From Hoeflea sp. BAL378 (lineage in GTDB: Bacteria; Pseudomonadota; Alphaproteobacteria; Rhizobiales; Rhizobiaceae): a stretch of DNA of 32,671 nt. Position numbers and translations under genes: made by a program. Location of the stretch: contig NZ_JRJG01000049.1 of the NCBI RefSeq assembly GCF_000759435.1, positions 1-32,671 on the forward strand. The letters are read 5' to 3'. Of the stretch, positions 1 through 7,262 are shown one piece after another. The notes under the pieces are model-generated. The model saw nothing but the letters and a program-made list of their open reading frames with translations, did no database searches and had not been told where the DNA came from. Within the stretch, counting starts at the first letter, position 1; the number at the start of each line of letters is the position of its first letter.

Positions 1-598
1 CCGCCAGCCGCAACGACAGATAGGCCCCGCCCAAGACATAGGGCAGCGCGCCGAACAGGGCCATGAGGCCGCCGCCCAGTTGCTGATCGGTGAGCGGGTC
101 GAGGCCGAAGGCGCCGAGGCAGAACTGCGGCGCGTAGATCAGCGCCTGCGCCAGCACCAGAAGCACGCCGAGCATGGCCATGTGCATCGACGTGAACAGC
201 ATCGCGAGCGCGCCCGCTGCCCGGGTCTTGCCGTCGCGACCTGCCAGGCAGACCCACCAGAGCACGAACCCCGCCAGGAGGAAGCTCAGTTGCTGCAGGG
301 CGAAGACCCGGTCCCAGCGCGCGGCCGCCTCATGCAGTGCCGGCGCATGCCAGCCCCAGACCACAGAAAAGTCCAGCGCGGACGCGGCGAAGGCGGCAAG
401 CAGCGGTCGGCGCGGCGCGCGCGTGTCGGGAAACAGCCGCAACAGGCCGATGACGATCAGCGGCGCGGCGACGACCATGACGCCCAGATGCAGCATCATG
501 TGGGGCGAGAATGCGCGGCGCGCCATCTCGGGAAGAGGACCGAGCCACAGCCATGCCAGCAGCAGGAGGCCGGTCGCCAGCGGCCAGGCCCCCGTCAT
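1..598 (-). CDS. ctaG: CtaG-type (caa3) oxidase assembly protein, C-terminus cut off
   Basis: Translated from the ATG at 598 the reading frame stays open to the window edge (199 codons), so the C-terminus is missing. It is a polytopic membrane protein with long hydrophobic segments and the conserved signatures of the caa3_CtaG family: HMMLHLG near residue 32, a WGWHAPALHEAA motif near residues 75-86, MHMAMLG near 136 and DQQLGG near 172. Members help assemble the copper centre of heme-copper oxidases in the inner membrane. The start overlaps the stop of the preceding gene as ATGA, so it is translationally coupled to the oxidase genes. This is the unrelated caa3-type CtaG, not the Cox11-type protein that shares the symbol. 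Family call is firm; the exact role with this unusual oxidase is inferred. Confidence 0.85.
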   Translation of the reverse strand, partial: MTGAWPLATGLLLLAWLWLGPLPEMARRAFSPHMMLHLGVMVVAAPLIVIGLLRLFPDTRAPRRPLLAAFAASALDFSVVWGWHAPALHEAAARWDRVFALQQLSFLLAGFVLWWVCLAGRDGKTRAAGALAMLFTSMHMAMLGVLLVLAQALIYAPQFCLGAFGLDPLTDQQLGGGLMALFGALPYVLGGAYLSLRLA

Positions 599-915
599 CC
601 GCATGGGGTGGTGGCCAGGGTCGGAATGAGGGTCCAGACCGTCGCCACGAGTCCCACCCAGCCGCCGGCGAGACTGACGAAGCGGACGAAGCCGGGTGCC
701 GCGCCGAACCGGGCCGAGGCCAACAGCGCCAGCAGCCCGATTTGCACGAGGATGGCCAGACCGAAGGCCAGGCTCAGAACGAGGCGCGGCCATGCAATGC
801 CCGGCCCTGGCATTCCGGGGTCGACCGCGCAGACAAGTCCGTGCAGGGCGTAAATCGCACTGAAGGACGCGAGCCAGATGACCGGCGAGACCAGGATGCG
901 CAGCAGATCCTTCAT
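595..915 (-). CDS. Small three-helix membrane protein of the oxidase operon
   Basis: 106 residues with three hydrophobic stretches (about residues 8-30, 42-65 and 75-98). Its ATG at 915 overlaps the oxidase stop (ATGA), and its own stop overlaps the start of the ctaG-type gene in the same way, so it is locked into the oxidase operon. Size, topology and position match subunit IV (CyoD) of bo3-type quinol oxidases (about 109 residues, three helices), but I see no convincing CyoD motif. It may be a small oxidase subunit or an assembly partner of CtaG. Start choice is secure because of the overlap; function is not recognised. Confidence 0.75.
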   Translation of the reverse strand: MKDLLRILVSPVIWLASFSAIYALHGLVCAVDPGMPGPGIAWPRLVLSLAFGLAILVQIGLLALLASARFGAAPGFVRFVSLAGGWVGLVATVWTLIPTLATTPCG

Positions 916-3395
916 GTGACGAGCCCCGGCAGATAGACGGCGAGGACAATGAGACACGTCACGACGAGCAGATAGGCGCCCCAGACGGAAACGATCGCCA
1001 GTTCCGCCCGACGCCGCGGCGAGACGAAGCCGGCTCGCTGCCTGGCGAACACGAAACTCGCCATCAGGCCCACCAGCAGCGCATGCGCTAGCCCGTAGCA
1101 CCCGAGCACCCAGACTGTCGCGCCATAGGCGTGGCCGGTCGGCGATGGCGCGCCCCACAGCAGCCCCGCGAACGCGGCGGACAGGCAGATGCCGCCGGCC
1201 AGGGCCGTCAGCAGAAAGCCCGACGGGTTCCCGCCCGTCCGGTTGATCCGGACCGCACCTAAGGCGCCGACTAAGGCCAGCGCCGCGCCGGCCGGTGCCG
1301 CAATCAGGACCGGGACCGAGGGCTGGATGAAGGCCGGAGGCGGCCAGCCGGGGGCGATCGTCCAGAGGAACGCATAACCGAACAGCAGCGAGCCGAACAG
1401 GGTGGCGTTGGCCACGAGAAGGAACACGGAGCCCCACCAGCCGGGCGGCCGGTCGACTTCCGCCACGGTCGCGATCCGGACCCCGTGCCCGATCGGCTGG
1501 TCGCCCAGATCTGCCTTCGAGCCGAGCCGCCAGATCCAGCGCCAGGCGAGCGCGACCACCCCCGCAACGGCGATCGGCGTGAGCCAGTAGACCTTGACGA
1601 GAAGGGAGAGAAAGAACAGGCCGGTGATCGCGGAGAGCACGATCGGGAGGCGCGTGTTGCTGGGATAGACGACATGCTGCTCGGGCTCCCCCGAGGCGAT
1701 GTCGACCATCAGCGTCTCGCGCCAGCCGTTGCGCGGCTCGCCCAGATACCCCTCGCCGCGCGCAATCCGCGCCGGCAGGCCCGGATCGTCCCACAGCGGA
1801 TCGCGCGAAGCCACCCGCGGCAGGCTCGCGAAAGTGTAGGCGGCCGAAGGCCTCGGAACCGCCCATTCCAGCGTGCCGGACCGCCAGGGATTGCGCGGCG
1901 CGCGGTGCCGCACGACGAGGGTCAGCACGATCTCGATCAGCACCATCGCCAGTCCGAACGCCATCACGAAGCCACCGACCGAGGAAATCAGGTTGATGGC
2001 GGTCCAGCCATCCTCCGGCGCATAGGTAGAGATCCGCCGCCGCTGTCCCATCAGGCCCACCCAGTGCATGGCGAGGAAGGTGACGTGGAAGCCGACGAAG
2101 ATCAGCGCGAAGGCCATTTCGCCGAGCCGGAAGAAGCGCCGGTTCCCCGTCACCAGCGGCAGCCAGTAATAGATGCCGGCCAGGACCGGAAAGACGAACC
2201 CGCCGAACAGCACGTAGTGCAGATGCGCGGTCACGAAGGCGGTGTCATGCACCTGCCAGTCGAACGGCACCACCGCGACCATCACCCCGGTCAGCCCGCC
2301 GATGACGAAGGTGACGAAGAAGCCCAGGATGTGGAGCATCGGCAGGCGCAGGTGTGGCGTGCCTTTCCACATCGTCCCGATCCACGCGAAGACCTGGACC
2401 GCCGTCGGCACGGCCACCAGCGTCGAGGCCGCGGAGAAGAAGGCGAGCCCCATATGCGGAATGCCGGTGGTGAACATGTGGTGCACCCAGAGGCCGAAGC
2501 TCAGGATCGCCAGCGCCACCGCGGCGGCCACCACCCACCGGTAGCCGAGCAGCGTGGTGGACGACATCACCGGCAGGATGGTGGAGACCACCCCTGCCGC
2601 GGGAAGGAAGATGATGTAGACCTCGGGATGGCCGAACAGCCAGAAAAGGTGCTGCCACAACAGGCTGTCGCCGCCGAGTTCGACCTGGAAGAAGGGCATC
2701 CCGAAGGCGCGCTCGAGTTCGAGCAGGATGGAGCCCAGGATCAGCGGCGGGAATCCGGTCAGGATCATCAGCGAGACCACCAGCATGTACCAGGCGAAGA
2801 TCGGCATCTTGCCGAGCGTCATGCCGGGTGCGCGGTATTTGAGGATCGTCACGGTGAATTCGACCGCGGCGCAGATCGCCGAGATCTCGACGAAGGTGAT
2901 GCCGATGAGCCAGAAGTCGGTGTTGATGCCCGGCGAGTAGATCTTGCCGGTCAGCGGCGGATACATGAACCAGCCGCCATCGGGCGCGATCCCGAAGAGG
3001 AGCGAGATCAGCAGCATCGCGCCGCCAAAGAAGTAGCACCAGAACCCGTAGGCGGTGAGCCGCGGATAGGCGAGATCGCGCGTCCCCAGCATCTTGGGCA
3101 GGAGGTAGATCGCCAGGCCCTCGATCATCGGGATGGCGAACAGGAACATCATGATGGTCCCGTGCATGGTGAAGATCTGGCTGTAGATCTCCGGACCGGC
3201 GAAGGCCGAGTGCGGGGTCGCGAGCTGCGCCCTGATCAGCATGGCGAGGATGCCGCCCACGAGGAAGTAGAAGGACGCGGTGACCAGGAACATCAGGCCC
3301 ACATCATTGTGGTTGACGGTGGAGAACCAGCCCTTCCAGCCACGCTCGGAAGACCATATTGCCGTGAGCCCGCGATGGCGTGCCAGTGAACTCAT
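912..3395 (-). CDS. ctaD: Heme-copper terminal oxidase, fused subunit I + subunit III
   Basis: 827 residues; reduces O2 and pumps protons in the inner membrane. Residues 1 to about 500 are subunit I: heme a ligands H78 and H393, heme a3 ligand H391, CuB ligands H256, H305 and H306, the cross-linked Tyr Y260 and the E258 of GHPEVY, and the D-channel Asp D107. Residues about 580-620 carry a linking helix, and 651-827 is a shortened subunit III, so two normally separate genes are fused. Oddities: the K-channel lysine expected in the VPTxxK motif is Gln (Q334), and the positions matching E. coli CyoB Arg71, Asp75 and His98 of the quinol site are V46, L50 and I70. ATGA overlaps tie it to subunit II upstream and the small membrane protein downstream. 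It is certainly an oxygen-reductase-type protein; cytochrome c versus quinol as donor is not settled. Confidence 0.93.
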   Translation of the reverse strand: MSSLARHRGLTAIWSSERGWKGWFSTVNHNDVGLMFLVTASFYFLVGGILAMLIRAQLATPHSAFAGPEIYSQIFTMHGTIMMFLFAIPMIEGLAIYLLPKMLGTRDLAYPRLTAYGFWCYFFGGAMLLISLLFGIAPDGGWFMYPPLTGKIYSPGINTDFWLIGITFVEISAICAAVEFTVTILKYRAPGMTLGKMPIFAWYMLVVSLMILTGFPPLILGSILLELERAFGMPFFQVELGGDSLLWQHLFWLFGHPEVYIIFLPAAGVVSTILPVMSSTTLLGYRWVVAAAVALAILSFGLWVHHMFTTGIPHMGLAFFSAASTLVAVPTAVQVFAWIGTMWKGTPHLRLPMLHILGFFVTFVIGGLTGVMVAVVPFDWQVHDTAFVTAHLHYVLFGGFVFPVLAGIYYWLPLVTGNRRFFRLGEMAFALIFVGFHVTFLAMHWVGLMGQRRRISTYAPEDGWTAINLISSVGGFVMAFGLAMVLIEIVLTLVVRHRAPRNPWRSGTLEWAVPRPSAAYTFASLPRVASRDPLWDDPGLPARIARGEGYLGEPRNGWRETLMVDIASGEPEQHVVYPSNTRLPIVLSAITGLFFLSLLVKVYWLTPIAVAGVVALAWRWIWRLGSKADLGDQPIGHGVRIATVAEVDRPPGWWGSVFLLVANATLFGSLLFGYAFLWTIAPGWPPPAFIQPSVPVLIAAPAGAALALVGALGAVRINRTGGNPSGFLLTALAGGICLSAAFAGLLWGAPSPTGHAYGATVWVLGCYGLAHALLVGLMASFVFARQRAGFVSPRRRAELAIVSVWGAYLLVVTCLIVLAVYLPGLVT

Positions 3396-4057
3396 AGGCC
3401 ACCCTCCAGGAATGACTGCCAGTCTTCGGGTCCATGGGCGACGACGCTGAATGTGTGGCCGTCATAGCCGGGGCCGCTGAATTCCGCGCTTTGTCCGGCA
3501 TAGGTCCCGGGCAGGTCGGCCTCTATCCTGAGCACGTTGACGTGGCCCGGGATGGCATCGAGCTTGCCCGCGAGCCGCGGCACCCAGAAACTGTGGATCA
3601 CGTCGGCCGTGGTGATGGCGACGTCGACGGGCCGGCCGGCGGGGATGTGCAACACGTTGAGCGTGGTGCGGCCCGGATTCTGATCATAGGAGAACGTCCA
3701 CGACCATCGCCGCGCCTCCGCCGTGACCCGCGTGACGTCCGGGTCGTCGCGCGGGATCAGCCGCTCGCCGAGCCAAAGGCCGTAAGCGAGCAGAGAAATC
3801 AGGATCACGCTCGGGAACACCAGGCCGAGGCCGATGATCCAGGTTCTTTCGCTCGAAGACCGCGCTGCGCCGTCCCGGGCGGGCCGCCAGGCAAGCGCCA
3901 GCAGCGCCATCACGAGGGCGAAGATGGCGGTGAACGCGATCAGCATTCCCCACCAGAGCATCGAGATCGACCGCGCCGCCGGTCCCCCGGGATCCAGCAT
4001 CGAAAGTTGTCCCGTGCAACCGGACAGGGTTACAAGCGTTATGGAGAAAACAGACAA
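3392..4057 (-). CDS. Oxidase subunit II (CyoA-like lipoprotein without a CuA site)
   Basis: About 221 residues from a TTG start. A short hydrophobic leader ends in the lipobox LSGC (Cys 14), as in CyoA, followed by two membrane helices (about 30-57 and 73-96) and a periplasmic cupredoxin domain (about 105-210). In the CuA loop, which normally reads GQCAEFCG..H...M, the sequence is GQSAEFSGPGYDGH: both cysteines are Ser (S190, S194) and the later His and Met are replaced, while His155 (VIHSFWVP) and Glu192 remain. It therefore cannot form a normal CuA centre, as in quinol oxidases. The start is uncertain: no ATG or GTG lies between the lipobox and the divergent gene. TTG at 4057 gives a leader without positive charge; a CTG ten codons upstream would add Arg residues. 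The stop overlaps the start of the next oxidase gene (ATGA). Confidence 0.82.
   Translation of the reverse strand: MSVFSITLVTLSGCTGQLSMLDPGGPAARSISMLWWGMLIAFTAIFALVMALLALAWRPARDGAARSSSERTWIIGLGLVFPSVILISLLAYGLWLGERLIPRDDPDVTRVTAEARRWSWTFSYDQNPGRTTLNVLHIPAGRPVDVAITTADVIHSFWVPRLAGKLDAIPGHVNVLRIEADLPGTYAGQSAEFSGPGYDGHTFSVVAHGPEDWQSFLEGGL
4007..4035 (+). promoter_or_regulatory. Candidate sigma70 promoter for the DUF2231 gene
   Basis: TTGTCC at 4007-4012 and TTACAA at 4030-4035 are separated by 17 bases, and the ATG at 4076 follows at a suitable distance. The site lies inside the 5' end of the oppositely oriented subunit II gene, because the two start codons are only 18 bases apart. Prediction by eye only. 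Confidence 0.3.
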
Positions 4058-4075
4058 TGTGAGGAGACGGCCGCC

Positions 4076-4591
4076 ATGCCAGCGCAGGAGATCAAGGGCG
4101 AAGAGGATGAACTCATCGATCCCATCGCCGACATGCCCGGCTTCGACGACACCGAGACGCGGATCGCGATCCTTGGTCACCCCATCCATGCCATGAGCGT
4201 GTCGTTTCCGATTGCGCTCACGTTCTGCACCCTGGCTGCCGATCTGCTCTACTGGTGGACGGGCGACCCGTTCTGGGCGCGCGCAGCCGTCTGGGCGATC
4301 GGCGCGGCCTTCCTGCTGGGGATGTTCGCGGGCCTGTCGGGAACCGCCGAACTGCTGCTGGTGTCGGGGATCCGGGCGAGGGCCGCGGCCTGGACCCATT
4401 TCATCATCGCCGTCACGCTGCTCGCCCTTCTCGGCACCAACTGGGGCTACAGGCTGCCGGCTTACGAAACGGCGGTCCTTCCCTACGGACTCCTGCTCTC
4501 GATCCTCTGCGTCCTGGTGGTTGGCTTTACTGGCTGGCATGGGGGCAAACTCGTTTTCGACTACCGGCTTGGAATTTCGAAGGGCAATTGA
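4076..4591 (+). CDS. DUF2231-family membrane protein
   Basis: 171 residues. After an acidic N-terminus (about 30 residues) comes the family signature around GHPIHAMSVSFPIA, then four hydrophobic segments (about residues 40-62, 66-92, 101-123 and 135-155). The ATG at 4076 is preceded by GAGGAG at 4061-4066, spacing 9. It is divergent from the oxidase operon and its 3' end overlaps the 3' end of the convergent CopD-like gene by 31 bases. DUF2231 proteins are inner-membrane proteins of unknown function, often seen near oxidase, heme or copper genes; I infer a role related to the oxidase but cannot say which. Confidence 0.85.
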   Translation: MPAQEIKGEEDELIDPIADMPGFDDTETRIAILGHPIHAMSVSFPIALTFCTLAADLLYWWTGDPFWARAAVWAIGAAFLLGMFAGLSGTAELLLVSGIRARAAAWTHFIIAVTLLALLGTNWGYRLPAYETAVLPYGLLLSILCVLVVGFTGWHGGKLVFDYRLGISKGN

Positions 4592-5085
4592 CCGTCCCGC
4601 GGGAGCCGAAGCCATTCGGGCATGACAATCCACCCCAGGTCGGGCTTGCCCAGCACAAACAGCAGGATCGCGATCGCGCAGACCAGGACGCCGGTCAGCG
4701 GCAGATAGGGATTGGGCGGACGGTGATCTCCCGGCTCCTCCGCGATCCGCACGATATTGTGACCGATCCAGACATGGATCACCAGAAGCATCGCGACGAA
4801 AACCAGCTTGGCGAACATCCACGGCACGAAGGTCTGGCGCAGGAAGATCAGCCAGGTTCCGGCGATCACCGCAATGACCGCCGCCGGCGTCACCACCGTG
4901 GTGTAGGTCACATGGGTTCTGTGGCGGATGATGCTGTAGTCATCTTGAGAGACTACGGCTTGAGAGACTACGGCGTCGTGGCGCGACAGCATGATCGGCA
5001 GCGAGATCAGGCCGCCGCACCAGATGCCGAGCGCAACCAGATGCAACGCCTTCAACAGCGGAACAGTCGAAACTAGCCACTCCAT
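4561..5085 (-). CDS. CopD-like integral membrane protein
   Basis: 174 residues with four hydrophobic segments (about 8-32, 60-82, 88-108 and 130-147). The first helix contains LKALHLVALGIWCGG, and later His residues (H57, H104, H109) sit at membrane borders, as in the CopD/DUF2269-like group thought to handle copper or heme. The start at 5085 has AGAGGA a little over ten bases upstream. A short tandem duplication encodes AVVSQ twice (residues 38-47). The C-terminus runs tail-to-tail into the DUF2231 gene. Copper delivery to the neighbouring oxidase is a reasonable inference, not shown by the sequence. Confidence 0.75.
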   Translation of the reverse strand: MEWLVSTVPLLKALHLVALGIWCGGLISLPIMLSRHDAVVSQAVVSQDDYSIIRHRTHVTYTTVVTPAAVIAVIAGTWLIFLRQTFVPWMFAKLVFVAMLLVIHVWIGHNIVRIAEEPGDHRPPNPYLPLTGVLVCAIAILLFVLGKPDLGWIVMPEWLRLPRDGQLPFEIPSR

Positions 5086-5137
5086 CACCGCGGTGCGTCC
5101 TCTGCTGTCACGTGATTCCTGTGCCGCCGCGCCGCCA

Positions 5138-5383
5138 TCACAATGCCGGTCGCCCGGGAACCGCCCAGGCTGCGGGAAGAGGGACTTGCCGCTCGCGATG
5201 CACCGCCTTGAACCTCTCAAGGGCTGTGGCGTGCTCGCCCGTGAAATCCGTATCCATGACCCCGCGCGCGGCCGATTCCTGCGCCACATCAGCGAGCGCC
5301 ACGGCATTCAGGGCAGCGCCCCGGCTTACGGTCCGGTGATCGCAGTCGAAGAGTTCAACCGTCCGCTTACTCGCCGGCTTCAT
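5138..5383 (-). CDS. Hypothetical 81-residue protein
   Basis: An ATG at 5383 is preceded by GGGGA eight bases upstream, and the frame codes for a soluble, mildly charged protein with an Ala-rich central helix (about residues 22-40). No family is recognised. It fills most of the gap between the CopD-like gene and the PAS-HWE kinase, on the same strand as both. It could be a spurious reading frame in GC-rich DNA; the good ribosome site is the main argument in its favour. Confidence 0.35.
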   Translation of the reverse strand: MKPASKRTVELFDCDHRTVSRGAALNAVALADVAQESAARGVMDTDFTGEHATALERFKAVHRERQVPLPAAWAVPGRPAL

Positions 5384-5391
5384 GATAGTCC

Positions 5392-5410
5392 CCTGGGATG
5401 CGCTCCCAGG
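5392..5410. other. Small hairpin upstream of the 81-residue ORF
   Basis: CCTGGGA (5392-5398) and TCCCAGG (5404-5410) form a perfect seven-base stem with a five-base loop. It lies between the kinase stop at 5550 and the start at 5383, with no T-run on either side, so it is not a classical terminator. It could also be an operator. Confidence 0.3.
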
Positions 5411-5549
5411 TAAACAAGGAAGCGGACACTTTGTTCCACGGCTCGCCTTTCAAGCGCGAATTCGCGTTGCACTGTCCCTTGCTGCCATCGGCGAGGAGGT
5501 GCCTGGGACGTTTGGTCCGACTGGTCCGAAACAGCCCGAGAGTTCCGCC

Positions 5550-6617
5550 TCACTCCTCCGCCAGCATTTCGACGGGGACGATCAGCCGGATGGCAAGGCC
5601 GTGCGGCCGCCAGTCCCGCGAGATGTCGGCGCGAAGCGACTGGCTGACCGTCTGCTCCAGCCGGCTTCCGAATCCGGCTTCGTGATCCTCATGAAGCGGC
5701 GGGCCGTTCGCCTCCACCCACTCAAGAACCAGCACGCCGTCCTTGGCTGTGGCGGAGATCTCCAGCCGGCCGTCGGCAACCGAGAGACTGCCGTACTTGG
5801 CGGCATTGGTCGCGAATTCGTGCAGCAGCAGGGCGAGGTTCGTCAGTTGGCCGGCGCCCACTTCCGGATTGTCGCCGGAGAGCCGCCACTGCCTTTCGCC
5901 ATGGATTTCATAGGGCGCGAGAATGTTGGCCAGCAGGTCGAAGAGGGTTACCGCCTTCTCCTGGAGAACCTCGTCGCCTTCGGACCCTCGAAACGTAATG
6001 TCGTGCGCCCGGGACAGCGCCAGCAACTTGCTTCTCACGTCCGCGGCAAGCTCCTTCGGCGTTTCCGCCGCATGGGCGGCCAGGGAAATGATGCTGCCGG
6101 TAATCGCGAAGGCATTCTTCACACGATGACGCATCTCCCTGAGCAGCAGGTCCTGATGTTCGGCGGCGCGCTTTCGCTCGGAAATGTCGCGCGCGATCTT
6201 GGACGCTCCGATGATCGTCCCGTTGCGCGCCCTGATCGGCGAAATCGTCAACGAGATGTCGATCAGCGCGCCATCCTTCCTGCGGCGCACCGTCTCGAAA
6301 TGCTGCACGCGGTCGCCCGCCTGGATGCGGGCCAGGATCGACGGCTCTTCGTCGAGACGGTCATCGGGAATGATGAGGGTCACCGGACGTCCGACAGCTT
6401 CTTCGGCGGTGTAGCCGAACAGCCGTTCCGCGGCCTTGTTCCATGTCGTGATGATGCCGCTCAGGCTTTTGCTGACGATCGCATCGTCGGACGATTCGAC
6501 GATCGCCGCCAGAAACGCCGCCGCATCGTGAAACGCTTCCACGCCCTGCGGCTCCGCCTGCGCGCGGCGGTCCTCGCTATCGAGTCGCTCTTGGCCGTTG
6601 CCAGGGAGAGGATTCAT
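5550..6617 (-). CDS. PAS-domain HWE-family sensor histidine kinase
   Basis: 355 residues. A PAS domain (about 32-150, ending in the typical DISERKRAAE linker) precedes an HWE kinase core: phospho-acceptor H164 in EMRHRVKN, N-box N271 in LLHEFATNAAKYG, and the family-defining W300-x-E302. No membrane segment is visible, so it is a soluble sensor; the PAS domain could hold a ligand or cofactor but the light-sensing Cys motif is absent. I chose the ATG at 6617 (AAGGGG about nine bases upstream) over a TTG nine codons earlier that lacks a ribosome site. Such kinases in alphaproteobacteria commonly feed the PhyR/EcfG general stress response. A second HWE kinase with a receiver lies just across the intergenic region. 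Confidence 0.9.
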   Translation of the reverse strand: MNPLPGNGQERLDSEDRRAQAEPQGVEAFHDAAAFLAAIVESSDDAIVSKSLSGIITTWNKAAERLFGYTAEEAVGRPVTLIIPDDRLDEEPSILARIQAGDRVQHFETVRRRKDGALIDISLTISPIRARNGTIIGASKIARDISERKRAAEHQDLLLREMRHRVKNAFAITGSIISLAAHAAETPKELAADVRSKLLALSRAHDITFRGSEGDEVLQEKAVTLFDLLANILAPYEIHGERQWRLSGDNPEVGAGQLTNLALLLHEFATNAAKYGSLSVADGRLEISATAKDGVLVLEWVEANGPPLHEDHEAGFGSRLEQTVSQSLRADISRDWRPHGLAIRLIVPVEMLAEE

Positions 6618-7196
6618 CTTGAGCAGCCCCTTCACCGAACGCAAGCAGCAAGCCGGACAACCGGGATAAAATCAGATTTGAATGTTGCCAAAGAAGATTT
6701 AATCGCCGTTCAGGACCTTAGTCAATCATCTTGGCGATCACGTGGCGAACGGGGTCGGAGCCGTATTTGTCCCGGCTTGGCGACTGCTGAAACTCCCGGC
6801 ACGTGCCCCGCGCGCGGCTCCGGCACAGCCGTCGAGCCAAGGTTTTTTGGCCTGTTTTCAGTCGCTTCGATTCCGCCAGACATCCATCGCCAGCCTCTTC
6901 GTCAGTCACCGGCAAACGCGCCCGCCCTCGCACTGCACCTTGCCCGCGCGCGCCAAAAGGCGCGGCTGACCAAGTGTGCGGGTAAAGCTTCCGCAGTCTC
7001 GATGGCCGATGCCGGCGCGCGGCGTGAGGGCTGCGCCACCCGCCCGCCTTCCTGCGCATCAAATCAGTGCCGCCGACAGTAAATGGAACACCCTGCCCCT
7101 CCGTCGCCGGGTGTTCGGTCTGCCCGGGGCTGCTGCCTGCGGGCCCGTGGGCGCTGAACCCGCCGCGCTGCCTGGCTTCTCCGCCCTCAATGGAAA
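6618..7196. other. Intergenic region between the two divergent HWE kinases
   Basis: About 580 bases with no gene I can support. An AT-richer patch at 6650-6720 is the likely promoter zone of the minus-strand kinase, though I found no clean -35/-10 pair. GCCAA (6836-6840) and TTGGC (6847-6851) form a weak hairpin around a T-run. Reading frames here are Arg- and Pro-rich and look like chance open frames of GC-rich DNA. Confidence 0.5.
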
Positions 7197-7221
7197 GGAA
7201 CCAACGCACAGGCCGTGCGTT
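7197..7221 (+). promoter_or_regulatory. EcfG-type general stress promoter
   Basis: GGAAC at 7197-7201, a 16-base spacer and CGTT at 7218-7221 match the alphaproteobacterial EcfG (sigma-EcfG) promoter consensus GGAAC-N16/17-CGTT. It lies about 40 bases upstream of the start of the GAF-HWE kinase, so kinase and receiver are probably part of the general stress regulon. Confidence 0.6.
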
Positions 7222-7223
7222 GG
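7201..7223. repeat. Perfect 9-base inverted repeat over the stress promoter
   Basis: CCAACGCAC (7201-7209) and GTGCGTTGG (7215-7223) are exact inverted copies around a five-base centre. The repeat spans most of the EcfG-type promoter spacer and its -10 element, so a dimeric regulator bound there would block the promoter; chance symmetry between promoter and spacer cannot be excluded. Confidence 0.5.
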
Positions 7224-7262
7224 CGTGCTCAGGCCACCTCCAGTTACTCGTAGGGATAAGTC

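Noticed and set aside
595-915. Calling the small membrane protein CyoD
   Set aside because: Size and topology fit, but no conserved CyoD sequence motif could be identified.
1485-3389. 634-residue open frame on the plus strand, antisense to the oxidase gene
   Set aside because: Arg/Asp/His/Gln-rich translation without family features, exactly mirroring a well-supported oxidase gene; typical antisense open frame in GC-rich DNA.
912-3395. Possible nitric-oxide-reductase identity of the odd oxidase
   Set aside because: The active-site Tyr260 and three CuB histidines are intact and no extra acidic metal ligand is visible, so an oxygen reductase is the better call.
5382-7082. 566-residue open frame on the plus strand across the PAS-HWE kinase
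   Set aside because: It is antisense to a kinase with intact motifs, and its part beyond the kinase has no recognisable domain.
6718-7209. 163-residue open frame in the intergenic region between the kinases
   Set aside because: Arg-rich, no ribosome site, no family resemblance, and it overlaps the EcfG-type promoter.
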